Assembly: GCA_947450895.1 (NCBI GenBank)
Contig: CANFWT010000001.1
Coordinates: 1-64,000 of the forward strand
Direction of reading: 5' to 3'
DNA: 64,000 nt
DNA from: Comamonadaceae bacterium
GTDB lineage: Bacteria; Pseudomonadota; Gammaproteobacteria; Burkholderiales; Burkholderiaceae_C
The position numbers were made by a program, and so were the translations under genes. A model generated the notes under the pieces. That model was not told the DNA's origin and ran no database searches. It saw only the letters and a list, made by a program, of their open reading frames with translations. Positions 25,912 through 37,250 of the stretch are shown one piece after another. Each line of letters opens with the position of its first letter. The stretch's first letter is position 1.

Positions 25912-27387
25912 TTAGGCTTTAGGCCTTTTCGCTGCCTCGGGCGGCGATTTTTTGGCAACCTGGCGCGGCTTGGCCTTAGGGACGGCGCGCGGCGCGGCCT
26001 GCGGCGCAACGTCGGGTTTGGCATTGGACGCGTTCACCGAGACGTACACCACCACAGTTTGTCCCGCCTTGAAAGTGGCATTAGCAGCCACTTTATTCCA
26101 CTGCGCTACGTTGGCTGCGCTCGTGGTGTAACGGCGGGCAATACTGGTCACCGAATCACCCTTGCGGGCGCGCAAAGTCTTGCGCACCTGCACGATCTCA
26201 GGGGCAAAGCTCACTTGGCCAAGGTCGGCCACGGTCTCGGTGACGTCGGGTTGCGCGGCGGCGGTACGCGGCACCAGCAGTGCTGATCCGGGTTTGATCA
26301 AAACGCCTTTAGGGATGTTATTGAGTTCGCGCAACTGTGCCTCGCCCATGCCCACTTGTTTGGCTGCGTCGGCCACCCGCAGGGTGCCTGGCGCCAGCCA
26401 CACCGTCCAGCTCGCCAAGCGGGAACCTGAAAAACGGTCCAAGTTTTGCTGGAATACGTCGGCGCTGTCCCACGGCAGCAATATTTGTGGCGTCCCTGCT
26501 GCGAGGATGACAGGCTTGTTGAGTGAAGGATTGAGGGCTTTAAAGTCTTCGAGCGGCACTTCAGCCAATTTGGCAGCCAGCGTGACGTCAATATCCCTTC
26601 GGATGTTGACGGTCTGAAAATAAGGATGGTTGTCGATGCGTGGCAGTTCACTGCCAAAGGACTGCGGACGGGCCACAATATTTTTGATCGCCTGTAGCTT
26701 GGGGACGTAAAACTGTGTCTCCATCGGCATGGTCAGGTCGGTATAGCCGGTACCCAGGAGCAGTCGCTCATTTTTTGCAATCGCCCGGCCCACGCTGCCT
26801 TCGCCCCAGTTGTAAGCCGCAAGCGCCAGATGCCAGTCACCAAACAGGCCGTAGAGTTTTTGCAGGTAGTCCAGCGCAGCGCGGGTCGAGGCCAGTACAT
26901 CACGACGGTCGTCGCGAAATACGTTTTGCTTAAGTTCAAAAGTCCGGCCAGTGGCTGGCATGAATTGCCACATGCCAGCGGCCTTGGCGCTGGAGACGGC
27001 TTGGGGATTGAAGGCGCTCTCGACAAAGGGCAGCAGCGCGAGCTCGGTGGGCATATTGCGCAACTCAAGCTCTTCGACGATGTGAAATAGGTACTTGCGC
27101 GATCGTTCCGTCATCCGAAAAATGTAGTCGGGTCGGGCTGTGTACCAGGCCTCACGGTCGCGTACCAGGCTGCTTTCGAGATCGGGCATCGCGTAGCCGC
27201 GGCGGATACGCTCCCAGAGGTCGGTCGTCGTTGCCAAGGGTGCTACGGCGCGGGTGGCGGTTTCCTGGGAGGCCAGAGGCTGCAGCCCGTCTGGCACCGA
27301 CTGCGATTGGGCCCATCCCGCCAGCAGCATTGCCCCCAATACAAGCCCTAGGCGCGCGGTGCGCCGCACCAACTTGGCTCCGCACAT
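25912..27387 (-). CDS. mltD: Membrane-bound lytic murein transglycosylase D (SLT plus LysM)
   Basis: The protein has 491 residues. It starts with a signal segment (LGLVLGAMLLAGWAQSQS), then has the SLT lysozyme-like domain with catalytic E in PFVESAFNPQAVSSAKAAG, MWQFMPATGR and LALAAYNWGEGSVGRAI. A degenerate LysM region follows (VADAAKQVGMGEAQLRELNNI), then a clear LysM (ARKGDSVTSIARRYTTSAANVAQWN). The C-terminal tail of about 40 residues is rich in K, P and A. It cleaves peptidoglycan glycan strands, giving 1,6-anhydro ends. The ATG at 27387 overlaps the gloB stop (TGATG), preferred over the ATG six codons upstream. Confidence 0.92.
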   Translation of the reverse strand: MCGAKLVRRTARLGLVLGAMLLAGWAQSQSVPDGLQPLASQETATRAVAPLATTTDLWERIRRGYAMPDLESSLVRDREAWYTARPDYIFRMTERSRKYLFHIVEELELRNMPTELALLPFVESAFNPQAVSSAKAAGMWQFMPATGRTFELKQNVFRDDRRDVLASTRAALDYLQKLYGLFGDWHLALAAYNWGEGSVGRAIAKNERLLLGTGYTDLTMPMETQFYVPKLQAIKNIVARPQSFGSELPRIDNHPYFQTVNIRRDIDVTLAAKLAEVPLEDFKALNPSLNKPVILAAGTPQILLPWDSADVFQQNLDRFSGSRLASWTVWLAPGTLRVADAAKQVGMGEAQLRELNNIPKGVLIKPGSALLVPRTAAAQPDVTETVADLGQVSFAPEIVQVRKTLRARKGDSVTSIARRYTTSAANVAQWNKVAANATFKAGQTVVVYVSVNASNAKPDVAPQAAPRAVPKAKPRQVAKKSPPEAAKRPKA

Positions 27388-28154
27388 CAAAATTGGTTTT
27401 TCCACGCCCGCAGGGTGGCAAATACGCCCTGGCTGGCGGCTTGTTCGGCATCAAAGCGTCGGGCTGAATTCGCCACCGTGGCAACGTCGCTGCGCAAAAA
27501 AGGGTTGATGGCTCGCTCTTGCGCGATAGTGGAAGGCAGCGTGGGTGTGCCTTGAGCGCGCAGCGTTTGGCAATGGCGCTGGTAGGCGCTGAGGGCCGCA
27601 TTGTCGGGCTCGACTGCCACGGCAAACTTCAAATTGCTCAGTGTGTACTCGTGGGTGCAGCAGACGCGGGTCTCACCCGGCAAGGCAGCTAATTTTTCCA
27701 GCGAGGCCAGCATTTGTGCCGGCGTACCTTCAAATAATCGGCCACAACCGCCACTGAACAAGGTGTCGCCGCAAAAAAGCAGCGGCGCACCATCCATAGC
27801 CTCGCAGTAATAGGCGATATGGCCCGATGTGTGTCCTGGCACTTCAATGACGTGAAATTGCAGGCCAAGCACATCCACGGTTTCGTCTTGCGAAAGGCGG
27901 CACAGTGGTTCGGGCATGGCTTCACGCTGTGGGCCAAAAACGGAAGCGCCCGTGGCATCGCGCAACTGGGCTACGCCTGCGGTATGGTCGGGGTGGTGGT
28001 GGGTGACTAGAATCCCCATGAGACGCAGGCCATGGGCCTCCAGGGCTTGCAAGACTGGCTGGGCGTCACCGGGGTCGACCACCCAAGCGGCCCGATCGTC
28101 GTGCAGCATCCAGATGTAATTGTCAGTAAATGCGGGCAGCGGTATTAACTTCAT
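27387..28154 (-). CDS. gloB: Hydroxyacylglutathione hydrolase (glyoxalase II)
   Basis: The 255-residue metallo-beta-lactamase-fold enzyme has the binuclear metal motif VTHHHPDHTAG, further ligands in VPGHTSGH and FCGDTLFSGGCGR, and the C-terminal glutathione-binding CTHEYTLSNLKFA. It hydrolyses S-D-lactoylglutathione, the second step of methylglyoxal removal. The start codon shares the CATG at 28152-28155 with the divergent methyltransferase gene. A TATAAT (28170-28165, minus strand) lies only 10 bases upstream of the ATG, so the message would be almost leaderless. Confidence 0.95.
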   Translation of the reverse strand: MKLIPLPAFTDNYIWMLHDDRAAWVVDPGDAQPVLQALEAHGLRLMGILVTHHHPDHTAGVAQLRDATGASVFGPQREAMPEPLCRLSQDETVDVLGLQFHVIEVPGHTSGHIAYYCEAMDGAPLLFCGDTLFSGGCGRLFEGTPAQMLASLEKLAALPGETRVCCTHEYTLSNLKFAVAVEPDNAALSAYQRHCQTLRAQGTPTLPSTIAQERAINPFLRSDVATVANSARRFDAEQAASQGVFATLRAWKNQF

Positions 28155-28962
28155 GAGCGATCAAATTATAGGTTTGCAAGACTGGCTGGATACGCCGCCT
28201 GGACACTACCTGCTGAACTGGGAGCAGGCCCAAGTGGGTGGCGCTGTAGCGGACTTGTTCGGCTACCACGCCCTCCAACTTGGCTTACCCGCCTTGGCGG
28301 GCTTGCAGCATAACCGCATGCCGCACCGCTGGCTGGCCATCCAGGAAATAGCCCCCGGCTTTCCTATTGACGCTCAAAACGGCATGCCTCCATCCTTGGT
28401 AACCGATTTTGCAGCCTTGCCCTTTTCGTCAGCCAGCCTGGATTTGGTGCTGCTGCCCCATACGCTCGAGTCTGGCGATGCGCACGCCACGCTGCGCGAG
28501 GTCGAGCGGGTCTTGGTGGCCGAGGGGCGGGTGGTGATTTGCGGCTTCAGCCCCACCAGCCTTTGGGCTTTGCGTGCTGCGCGCCAGCGCCTGTGGCGAA
28601 TGCTGGGTCTGGGACGCTTTATGCGTGCGCAGTATTTGCCCCCCAAAGACGCGTTTCTGGGTACCTGGCGTCTGCGTGACTGGTTGCGTTTGCTGGGGTT
28701 TGAAGTGGAATTGGTGCGCTACGGTTGTTACGCTCCTGCGGTTGAGAGTACCGGCTGGTTCCAGCGTTTGGCTTGGCTGGACCGTCTGGGAGCACGCTGG
28801 TGGCCGGTCTTGGGTGCCGCTTACATGGTGGTGGCCGTAAAAAAGGTTCGCGGTGCACGGCTGCTGGGCGCCGCCTGGAAGACGGTACCCGTACGCACCG
28901 CACATACGGTGGTGGCGGGCCAGCGCCGCCAGGACGCAGTGAAAAAGGAAGTAGAAAAGTGA
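28153..28962 (+). CDS. Class I SAM-dependent methyltransferase
   Basis: The 269-residue protein has a Methyltransf_11-like core in weak form: [21 protein letters not shown] (motif IV region) and [19 protein letters not shown]. The usual glycine-rich motif I is poorly conserved, the region being [16 protein letters not shown]. Proteins of this type lie next to gloB and rnhA in many betaproteobacteria; the substrate is unknown. Its ATG overlaps the gloB ATG on the other strand, and its stop overlaps the rnhA start (GTGA). A TTG at 28120 is an alternative start inside gloB. Confidence 0.75.
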   Translation: MSDQIIGLQDWLDTPPGHYLLNWEQAQVGGAVADLFGYHALQLGLPALAGLQHNRMPHRWLAIQEIAPGFPIDAQNGMPPSLVTDFAALPFSSASLDLVLLPHTLESGDAHATLREVERVLVAEGRVVICGFSPTSLWALRAARQRLWRMLGLGRFMRAQYLPPKDAFLGTWRLRDWLRLLGFEVELVRYGCYAPAVESTGWFQRLAWLDRLGARWWPVLGAAYMVVAVKKVRGARLLGAAWKTVPVRTAHTVVAGQRRQDAVKKEVEK

Positions 28963-29411
28963 ACCAGGTTGTGATTTATACCGATGGAGCCTGCAAGGGC
29001 AACCCCGGCCCGGGCGGTTGGGGCGTGCTGCTGCGCTCGGCGGACGGAAGCGAAAAAGAGCTGTGCGGTGGCGAATTTGGCACCACCAACAACCGCATGG
29101 AAATGATGGCCGTCATTCAAGCACTGGCCGCGCTCAAGCGGCCTTGCGAGGTGATATTGCATCTTGATAGCCAATACGTGCTCAAAGGGATCACCGAATG
29201 GCTGCCGGGCTGGAAGGCCAAAGGCTGGCGCACTGCGGCCAAGCAGCCGGTGAAAAACGTCGATCTTTGGCAGCAACTCGATGCTTTGGTATCGCAATGC
29301 GGCCACAGCATTGACTGGCGCTGGGTTAAAGGCCACAACGGCGACCCCGGGAACGAGCGCGCCGACGGGCTGGCAAACCGGGGGGTTGGCATGGCGCCTG
29401 CGCCGGCCTGA
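28959..29411 (+). CDS. rnhA: Ribonuclease HI
   Basis: The 150-residue enzyme cleaves RNA in RNA-DNA hybrids. The catalytic acids are visible in [23 protein letters not shown] (E), LHLDSQYV and GNERADGLA, and the basic handle ([20 protein letters not shown]) is present. The start is a GTG overlapping the methyltransferase stop by four bases, with AAGGAAG upstream. It converges with moeA. Confidence 0.96.
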   Translation: MNQVVIYTDGACKGNPGPGGWGVLLRSADGSEKELCGGEFGTTNNRMEMMAVIQALAALKRPCEVILHLDSQYVLKGITEWLPGWKAKGWRTAAKQPVKNVDLWQQLDALVSQCGHSIDWRWVKGHNGDPGNERADGLANRGVGMAPAPA

Positions 29412-29430
29412 CCCACCGCCCCCGCAGCGC

Positions 29431-30732
29431 CTACATAACCCCGGCAAACAGCATAACGTCAACGGTGTCACCAGGTTCTACGGTCCCCTGGTCATGGTGC
29501 AGCACCAACAGGCCATTGGCCCGCACCATTGAACTGAGCACACCCGAACCCTGATCGCCGGTGGTTTGAACCCACAGTTGGCCGCCCGCGTCGGTGCTGA
29601 CAATGGCGCGCTGGTATTCGGTGCGCCCCTCTTTTTTGCGAATGGCTTGGCTGCTGCGGGCTTTGAGCAAAGGCGGGTCGATCGCTGCGTCCTGCGCGTT
29701 TGCGCCCATCATGCGCCACAGCGCAGGGCGTACGAAAGCCAAAAAAGTCACCATCACTGCCACCGGGTTGCCCGGCAAGCCAAAGAGCGGCACTTGGCCG
29801 ATACGACCCACCGCCATCGGCCTGCCCGGGCGCATGGCGATGCGCCAAAACACCACGCCACCTTCGCCCGGGGTGTCGCTTTGCGCCAACTGGCGCATCA
29901 TGGCTTTGGTATGGTCGGCCTCGCCAACACTCACTCCGCCGCTGGTGATGATGGCGTCGGCCTGCGCGGCAGCGCTGCGAAATGCCGCCTCCAGCGCCGC
30001 CGGGTCGTCGCGCACTACGCCCAAGTCTATGCACTCGATACCCATACGCTGCAGCATGGCGCACACCGTGTAGCGGTTGCTGTCAAAAACCGCACCCGTG
30101 CGCGGCGTGTCGCCCAGGCTCAAAATCTCATCACCTGTAGAAAAGTACGCCACGCGCAAGCGCCGGAAAACCTGCACCGTGGGCAGGCCCAAGCTGGCCA
30201 ACAAGCCCAATGCGGCCGGGCTGAGCACCGCGCCCGCTGCGAGTGCGATGCTGCCGGCTTGCAGGTCTTCACCGCGGGCGCGGCGGTTATCGCCCGCGCG
30301 TACCACCCCTGCGGCCAGACTGATTTGGTCACCCATGGTTTGCACCAGTTCTTGGGGTACCACGGTGTCCAGCCCTTTTGGCATGACGGCCCCGGTCATG
30401 ATTTTGACGCACTGGCCGTCTCCCACCTCGCCCGCAAAGGCACTGCCCGCCAGGGCGGTGCCCACACTGCGTAGCACCAGCGGCTGCGGCCCGGTGAGCG
30501 CCGATCCGGCGAAAGCAAACCCATCCATGGCCGAGTTGTCATGCGCTGGCACGTCAATCGGACTGACTACGTCTTGGGCCAGCACCCGGCCCAGCGCATG
30601 CATGAGCGGCAAGGCTTCGCTGCGAGAGGGTGGCGGTACCAGTTGCGCTAAAAATGCGTTCACGGTGTGCGCGGGCAGCGCCTGGGGGTCATAGCCTTGC
30701 AATGCGTCAGCGATCTGGTCCAGGGTTTTCAT
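29431..30732 (-). CDS. moeA: Molybdopterin molybdenumtransferase
   Basis: The 433-residue MoeA inserts molybdate into adenylylated molybdopterin. Signatures: PIDVPAHDNSAMDGFAF, KIMTGAVMPKGLDTVVPQE, the MoCF-biosynthesis domain VVRDDPAAL...DAIITSGGVSVGEADH, and GLPGNPVAVMVTF. The length is normal. Its start overlaps the mobA stop (ATGA), and moaA lies upstream, so moaA-mobA-moeA form one leftward operon. Confidence 0.96.
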   Translation of the reverse strand: MKTLDQIADALQGYDPQALPAHTVNAFLAQLVPPPSRSEALPLMHALGRVLAQDVVSPIDVPAHDNSAMDGFAFAGSALTGPQPLVLRSVGTALAGSAFAGEVGDGQCVKIMTGAVMPKGLDTVVPQELVQTMGDQISLAAGVVRAGDNRRARGEDLQAGSIALAAGAVLSPAALGLLASLGLPTVQVFRRLRVAYFSTGDEILSLGDTPRTGAVFDSNRYTVCAMLQRMGIECIDLGVVRDDPAALEAAFRSAAAQADAIITSGGVSVGEADHTKAMMRQLAQSDTPGEGGVVFWRIAMRPGRPMAVGRIGQVPLFGLPGNPVAVMVTFLAFVRPALWRMMGANAQDAAIDPPLLKARSSQAIRKKEGRTEYQRAIVSTDAGGQLWVQTTGDQGSGVLSSMVRANGLLVLHHDQGTVEPGDTVDVMLFAGVM

Positions 30733-31415
30733 AGCGCCGGGGGGAGGGTATTTTCCAGCGCGTTCAGCTCGGTCAGCGTATTGGCATTGAAGAAGGCCAG
30801 GGGGTCGTCGTGCGCTTGGTCAAAGGCCACGACGATGGTGCGGTGTTGCGCGGTCCAGGCATCAACCTTGCCCCCTCCAGCAGCTAAAAATGTCTGCAAG
30901 CTGGGCGCCAGCGAAGTGCGCAGCAGACAAAACACCGGTTGGCTGCGAAGCGCCGTGCGCCCATCTGGGCCTGTTTCGGGTGCGCCAGCCACTGCGATAT
31001 CGGCGCCTTGGAATTGCATGGCTTGTGCCAACCGGGCCAGCAAGTCCAGGGGGAAGCGCGGCGTGTCGCAGGCGACGGTTAGCAGGTAGGTGAAGCCCGA
31101 TGGCGACGCTGATTGATGGCCTGCCGTGCAATGCTGCAGCGCGGTCTGAAAACCCGCCAGCGGCCCGGCGTAACCGCTGATACCGTCCGCCCAAACGGGG
31201 CAACCCCAGCGGGCGTATTGTTCTGGATGGCGGTTGGCATTGAGCGCAATCAGGCCAGGCACGCCCGCGGTTTGCGCCTGCAGACGCTGCACGCAGTGCG
31301 CGGCCAGGGGCTGGCCACCCAGCAATTGCAGCCCCTTGTCCACGCCGCCCATGCGGCTGCCCATGCCGCCGGCAAGGACCAGGGCACACACCTCTCGCGG
31401 GTCAAAGCGCGCCAT
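30729..31415 (-). CDS. mobA: Molybdenum cofactor guanylyltransferase
   Basis: The 228-residue nucleotidyltransferase attaches GMP to Mo-molybdopterin, forming the bis-MGD cofactor of DMSO-reductase-type enzymes. The N-terminal loop LVLAGGMGSRMGGVDKGLQLLGG binds GTP, and TVACDTPRFPLDLL carries the metal-binding aspartate. It begins 8 bases after moaA and overlaps moeA. Its presence implies the cell makes bis-MGD enzymes such as nitrate reductase or formate dehydrogenase, none of which are in this window. Confidence 0.95.
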   Translation of the reverse strand: MARFDPREVCALVLAGGMGSRMGGVDKGLQLLGGQPLAAHCVQRLQAQTAGVPGLIALNANRHPEQYARWGCPVWADGISGYAGPLAGFQTALQHCTAGHQSASPSGFTYLLTVACDTPRFPLDLLARLAQAMQFQGADIAVAGAPETGPDGRTALRSQPVFCLLRTSLAPSLQTFLAAGGGKVDAWTAQHRTIVVAFDQAHDDPLAFFNANTLTELNALENTLPPAL

Positions 31416-31423
31416 GAAACCCT

Positions 31424-32605
31424 CTAGCCTCCGATGTAGCTCATTTCAACCCGGCGCGCACCGCTGCTTTGTGCCTCAGGCGGCAGGCTGGCGCGCAACA
31501 GGGAATAGCGGTCGCTGCGGCCTTGCCAAATACGGCGTATTGCGCCGGCCAGCTCCGCGTCCCCACCTGCGCTGCGGACCACGCTGCGCAAGTCGTAACC
31601 CTGGCTGGCGAACAGGCACAAATACAGTTGTCCCTCGGTGGACAGGCGCGCACGGTTGCATTCGCCGCAAAAAGCCTGCGACACACTGCTGATGACGCCT
31701 ACCTCACCGCGCTGGGGATCGTACTTACCGCTGGGGTCGGCGTAGCCCCAGCGCTGAGCGGTTTCGCCAGGGGCAGAGGCTTCGAGTGCTACCAGCGGCA
31801 AGGCGGCTTCCAGACGTGCAATCAATTCGCCAGAGGGCAGCACTTCGTCCATTCGCCAGCCATTGGTGGCACCGACGTCCATGTATTCGATAAAGCGCAA
31901 AACTACCCCGCTGCCCTGAAAGTGGCGGGCCATGGGAACAATTTCGTGGTCATTGGTGCCGCGCTTGACCACCATATTGACTTTGATCGGGCCCAGACCG
32001 GCCGCCTGTGCCGCCTCAATTCCCGCCAACACGTCGGACACCGGAAAGTCAACATCATTCATGCGCTTGAAGATGGTGTCGTCCAGGCCGTCCAGACTGA
32101 CCGTGACACGTCGTAGCCCGGCGTCTTTGAGTGCCTGGGCTTTGCGCGCTAGCAAAGAGCCGTTGGTGGTGAGCGTGATGTCCAGCGGCCTTCCTTCCGG
32201 GGTGCGCAAGTCTGCCAACTGGGCGATCAGCACTTCCAGGTTTTTGCGCAGCAGGGGCTCACCTCCTGTAAGCCGAATTTTTTGTACGCCATGGGCCACA
32301 AACTGGCGGGCGATGCGCGTAATTTCTTCAAAAGACAGCAGCGCGCTTTGCGGCAGGTAGGCGTAGTCTTTGTCGAATACCTCTTTGGGCATGCAGTAAC
32401 TGCAGCGGAAATTGCACCGGTCGGTGACGCTGATGCGCAGGTCGCGCAAGGGCCGTCCGAAGGTGTCTACCAGCGGACCCTTTTGCGATGCGGCGCCCCT
32501 AGCCGGCGGAACAGGCAGGCTGCCGGGCTGTGCTGGGCGCGTAGGTATGGCGCCAGCGCGCTGGTCGACCAGGGAAATGGTGCGGTGGGGAAGGCGAGTG
32601 GTCAT
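31424..32605 (-). CDS. moaA: GTP 3',8-cyclase (molybdenum cofactor step 1)
   Basis: The 393-residue radical-SAM enzyme converts GTP to 3',8-cyclo-GTP. The SAM cluster motif CNFRCSYC follows a conserved [17 protein letters not shown]. The C-terminal cluster cysteines lie in [22 protein letters not shown], and the protein ends in the conserved double glycine (SYIGG). The N-terminus before DTFGR is about 45 residues longer than usual, Pro/Arg-rich and probably disordered, so a later start is possible. It is first in the moa-mob-moe operon. Confidence 0.96.
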   Translation of the reverse strand: MTTRLPHRTISLVDQRAGAIPTRPAQPGSLPVPPARGAASQKGPLVDTFGRPLRDLRISVTDRCNFRCSYCMPKEVFDKDYAYLPQSALLSFEEITRIARQFVAHGVQKIRLTGGEPLLRKNLEVLIAQLADLRTPEGRPLDITLTTNGSLLARKAQALKDAGLRRVTVSLDGLDDTIFKRMNDVDFPVSDVLAGIEAAQAAGLGPIKVNMVVKRGTNDHEIVPMARHFQGSGVVLRFIEYMDVGATNGWRMDEVLPSGELIARLEAALPLVALEASAPGETAQRWGYADPSGKYDPQRGEVGVISSVSQAFCGECNRARLSTEGQLYLCLFASQGYDLRSVVRSAGGDAELAGAIRRIWQGRSDRYSLLRASLPPEAQSSGARRVEMSYIGG

Positions 32606-32771
32606 AGGCTCGATTGTGGCCGTGTTGGCCAGCGCTTTTGGGTCAGCGCAAGCCTACTATTATCCGGCTTTGGCCCGTCAGGGGAAGTTTGCGGTTGCTG
32701 TGTGGCGGCTGCCAGTCTTTCCATGCGGTTGTGTGCAAATTGCTGCCTCGGTCTTGAAATCCACCGCGTCC

Positions 32772-33521
32772 ATGAAACCTTCTCAGGCTCCCAATGCATC
32801 TTCGGATGCGGACGCCCGCGCCCGTCGTTGGGCGCTCGCTGTGCATGACGTGGCGCAACCCGTGCAAGCGCTCGCCTTGTTCGCCAACCGCTTGCGCAAA
32901 ATGTCGGCCGGCCAGCCGGCAGCGGCGGTGGTGAGCGCTATGGAGGTGTCGCTGCGGGAGCTGCAGCACTTGCAGCAATTGCTCGTTCAGTTGGCGCGTT
33001 GGGACGCGGGAAGCCTTGCTGCGCACCATACGACGACTTCCATCGCTGCGGTATTTGAGCGCCTTGGCCCGTATTTGTGCACCGCAACAGATGCCCAGGC
33101 GTTGCGTATCGCACTCCGGGAGGGTGCGGTGTGCACCGACCCCGCTTTGCTGCACCTGGTGTTGGTGACGCTGGTCAAGGCGGCGCTCAAGCGATCTTCA
33201 AGTGCTGATGGAAGCTTGGTCGTAGCCTGCCGCAGCGCCGCGCGGCGCCCAGAGATGCTGCACATTGTGTTTTGGCGTACGGGTGGCGGCCCTTGGGCGC
33301 TAGACCTTGCGCATATTTTTCAATCGCTGGTGGACAGCGCGCAGGCCACTTCGCCATCCGTTTCTGGTGCGGGCCTGGAGCTCTACATTGCGGCGCGCCT
33401 TATCAAAGTGCTGGGAATCACCCCCACGCTGCGCACATCGGCTGCCCGCGGCGCCGTGCTGACCTTGGGCTTGCCTCGGGCCGCTCCTGCCCTTGCAAAC
33501 CCGCAAAGTGCGATGGCCTGA
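32772..33521 (+). CDS. Soluble histidine-kinase-like protein with eroded ATP-binding boxes
   Basis: The 249-residue protein has no membrane segment or sensor domain. WALAVHDVAQPVQALALFANRL (about residues 20-41) is an H-box like the HD-x-x-QP-x-Q-AL group of hybrid kinases. The C-terminal half has the length and hydrophobic pattern of an ATPase domain, but the N box reads LHLVLVTLVKAALK without the key Asn, G1 reads RTGGG without the Asp, and G2 is SGAGLELYIAARLI. It is therefore probably a weak or dead kinase that may transfer or remove phosphate. It faces a NarL-type regulator gene 18 bases away, its likely partner. The ATG at 32772 is the first near the homologous region. Confidence 0.6.
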   Translation: MKPSQAPNASSDADARARRWALAVHDVAQPVQALALFANRLRKMSAGQPAAAVVSAMEVSLRELQHLQQLLVQLARWDAGSLAAHHTTTSIAAVFERLGPYLCTATDAQALRIALREGAVCTDPALLHLVLVTLVKAALKRSSSADGSLVVACRSAARRPEMLHIVFWRTGGGPWALDLAHIFQSLVDSAQATSPSVSGAGLELYIAARLIKVLGITPTLRTSAARGAVLTLGLPRAAPALANPQSAMA

Positions 33522-33539
33522 GCGCGCTAGCTCCGCAGA

Positions 33540-34184
33540 TCAGAGCTTTTTGGTTTTGCTGAACCCGGCGTCCACGGCCGATAGCACCGCCTGCGTGCGG
33601 TTGTCGGCGTTGAAGTAACGCAAGATGGCACTCACGTGGGTTTTGACCGTCTCGTCTGACACATTGAGGGCCTCGGCAATCTCGCGGTTGGACTGACCAT
33701 CGAGCAATCCGGATAAAACGGTTTCCTGGCGCGGTGACAGCGCGGGACGGTTGGTGTTGTCTGGGGACCGGCCATTTGACTGAAAGGCTTGGAGCTCGGG
33801 CGGTACATAGGTTTGGCCACGCAAGACCCGATCCACGGCTTGAAGCAATTTGTCCGTATTGCCCGACTTCAGGACGAATCCTCGCGCACCAGCGTCCAAA
33901 GTTTGCTGCATGAGTTGGGGGTTAGCCCAGCCAGAAATGACCAGTACAGCCAGCTGCGGCCGCACCCTGGCGAATTCGCGCAAGACCTCTAAGCCTGTCA
34001 TGTCCGGCAGTTTAAAGTCCAGCAACACCAAATCAATATCGCGATGGGGAAGCAGCGTGTCGACTGCCTGGGCGCCAGTACTGGCATGCAGCAGCACAAG
34101 CTCGTGTTGCGCATACGTGCCGCGAAGCAGTTGCCCCAGCCCCTCGCGAATCAGGGGGTGGTCATCCACGATAAGAATTTTCAT
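33540..34184 (-). CDS. NarL/FixJ-family response regulator
   Basis: The regulator has 214 residues. The receiver domain starts MKILIVDDHPLIREGL (acidic pair D8-D9), has the phosphoacceptor aspartate in DLVLLDFKLPDMTG and a K in FVLKSGN. A LuxR-type helix-turn-helix ends it (LSPRQETVLSGLLDGQSNREIAEALNVSDETVKTHVSAILRYF). The start at ATG 34184 discards 33 upstream codons that are not receiver-like. It is convergent with the kinase-like gene. Targets are unknown. Confidence 0.9.
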   Translation of the reverse strand: MKILIVDDHPLIREGLGQLLRGTYAQHELVLLHASTGAQAVDTLLPHRDIDLVLLDFKLPDMTGLEVLREFARVRPQLAVLVISGWANPQLMQQTLDAGARGFVLKSGNTDKLLQAVDRVLRGQTYVPPELQAFQSNGRSPDNTNRPALSPRQETVLSGLLDGQSNREIAEALNVSDETVKTHVSAILRYFNADNRTQAVLSAVDAGFSKTKKL

Positions 34185-34281
34185 TACGGTGATCCTACCA
34201 GTCAGCCATAGCACCGCTGACGGGGCGATGATTACCGCTCTGTAATCGAGTTGCGAATCCCAGCAGCGAAGCCCGGGACAC

Positions 34282-34314
34282 AAAAAAGCCCGCAGTTGCG
34301 AACAACCTGCGGGC
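34282..34314 (-). terminator. Intrinsic terminator of hppA
   Basis: On the minus strand GCCCGCAGGTTG pairs with CAACTGCGGGC (one bulged G) around TTCG and is followed by six T. It lies 47 bases past the hppA stop and before the regulator gene start. Confidence 0.85.
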
Positions 34315-34361
34315 GCTTGCGATCTTTCTCCGTGCCCTGGTATGAAGGACGGCCAGCGGAT

Positions 34362-36425
<2,064 letters not shown>

Positions 36426-36651
36426 AAGAAATACTCCTACTCGCGTGTTGTTCGAAGAAGGGGGCAACGCAAACGCAGCCCCCGCTACGTTGCTTCCTCA
36501 GTGCCCCGAAATTCAAAACCGCCGGAGTTGATTGGCCAACCGCCCCAATGTAGCCCCAAAAATGGTTTTTCCTACTGATTCGCAAGTGCTAAGTCAGTAA
36601 AATCAGGGTTAATCCCAGTCTCGCTTCCCCTAACCTTACGACGAGTTTTCC

Positions 36652-37194
36652 ATGTCCCTAGACAAAGTTACCCCTGGTAAAGATGTGCCCAACGCCTTCA
36701 ACGTGATCATCGAAATCCCGATGAACGCCGACCCCGTGAAGTACGAAGTGGACAAAGAAACCGGCGCCATTTTTGTAGACCGTTTCATGAGCACCGCCAT
36801 GCACTATCCGACGAACTACGGATATGTGCCCAAGACAATTTCCGGCGATGGCGATCCGGTGGACGTATTGGTCATCACGCCCGTGCCATTGATCCCCGGC
36901 GTTGTGGTGCCCTGCCGCGCCATCGGCATCCTGAAAATGGAAGACGAAGCCGGTCAGGACGGCAAGGTGCTGGCTGTGCCGGTTGACAAGATTTTGTCGC
37001 TGTACACGCAGTGGCAGAAGCCGGAAGACCTCAACCCCTTGCGCCTGAAAACGATCGCCCATTTCTTTGAGCACTACAAAGACTTGGAAGCGGGCAAATG
37101 GGTCAAAATTTTGGGCTGGGAAGGTCCCGAATCGGCCCGCCAGGAAATTCTGGACGGCATTGCCAACTACGAAAAAGAGCAGTCCGGTAACTAA
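36652..37194 (+). CDS. ppa: Soluble inorganic pyrophosphatase (family I)
   Basis: The 180-residue enzyme hydrolyses pyrophosphate to two phosphates, driving biosynthesis forward. The family I metal site is in [10 protein letters not shown] (about 64-73), with the [15 protein letters not shown] and [11 protein letters not shown] segments forming the pocket, and [14 protein letters not shown] and [13 protein letters not shown] following. It is divergent from hppA, so the cell has both a wasteful and an energy-saving pyrophosphatase side by side. Confidence 0.97.
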   Translation: MSLDKVTPGKDVPNAFNVIIEIPMNADPVKYEVDKETGAIFVDRFMSTAMHYPTNYGYVPKTISGDGDPVDVLVITPVPLIPGVVVPCRAIGILKMEDEAGQDGKVLAVPVDKILSLYTQWQKPEDLNPLRLKTIAHFFEHYKDLEAGKWVKILGWEGPESARQEILDGIANYEKEQSGN

Positions 37195-37250
37195 GTTGCG
37201 TGCTCCAGGCGGCTTTCCCAGGTCGTGGACCGCCGCCTTGGATTTTCGAT

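Noticed and set aside
32606..32771. Possible molybdenum cofactor riboswitch upstream of moaA
   Set aside because: I could not find a Moco-motif stem arrangement in the 166-base gap between moaA and the kinase-like gene.
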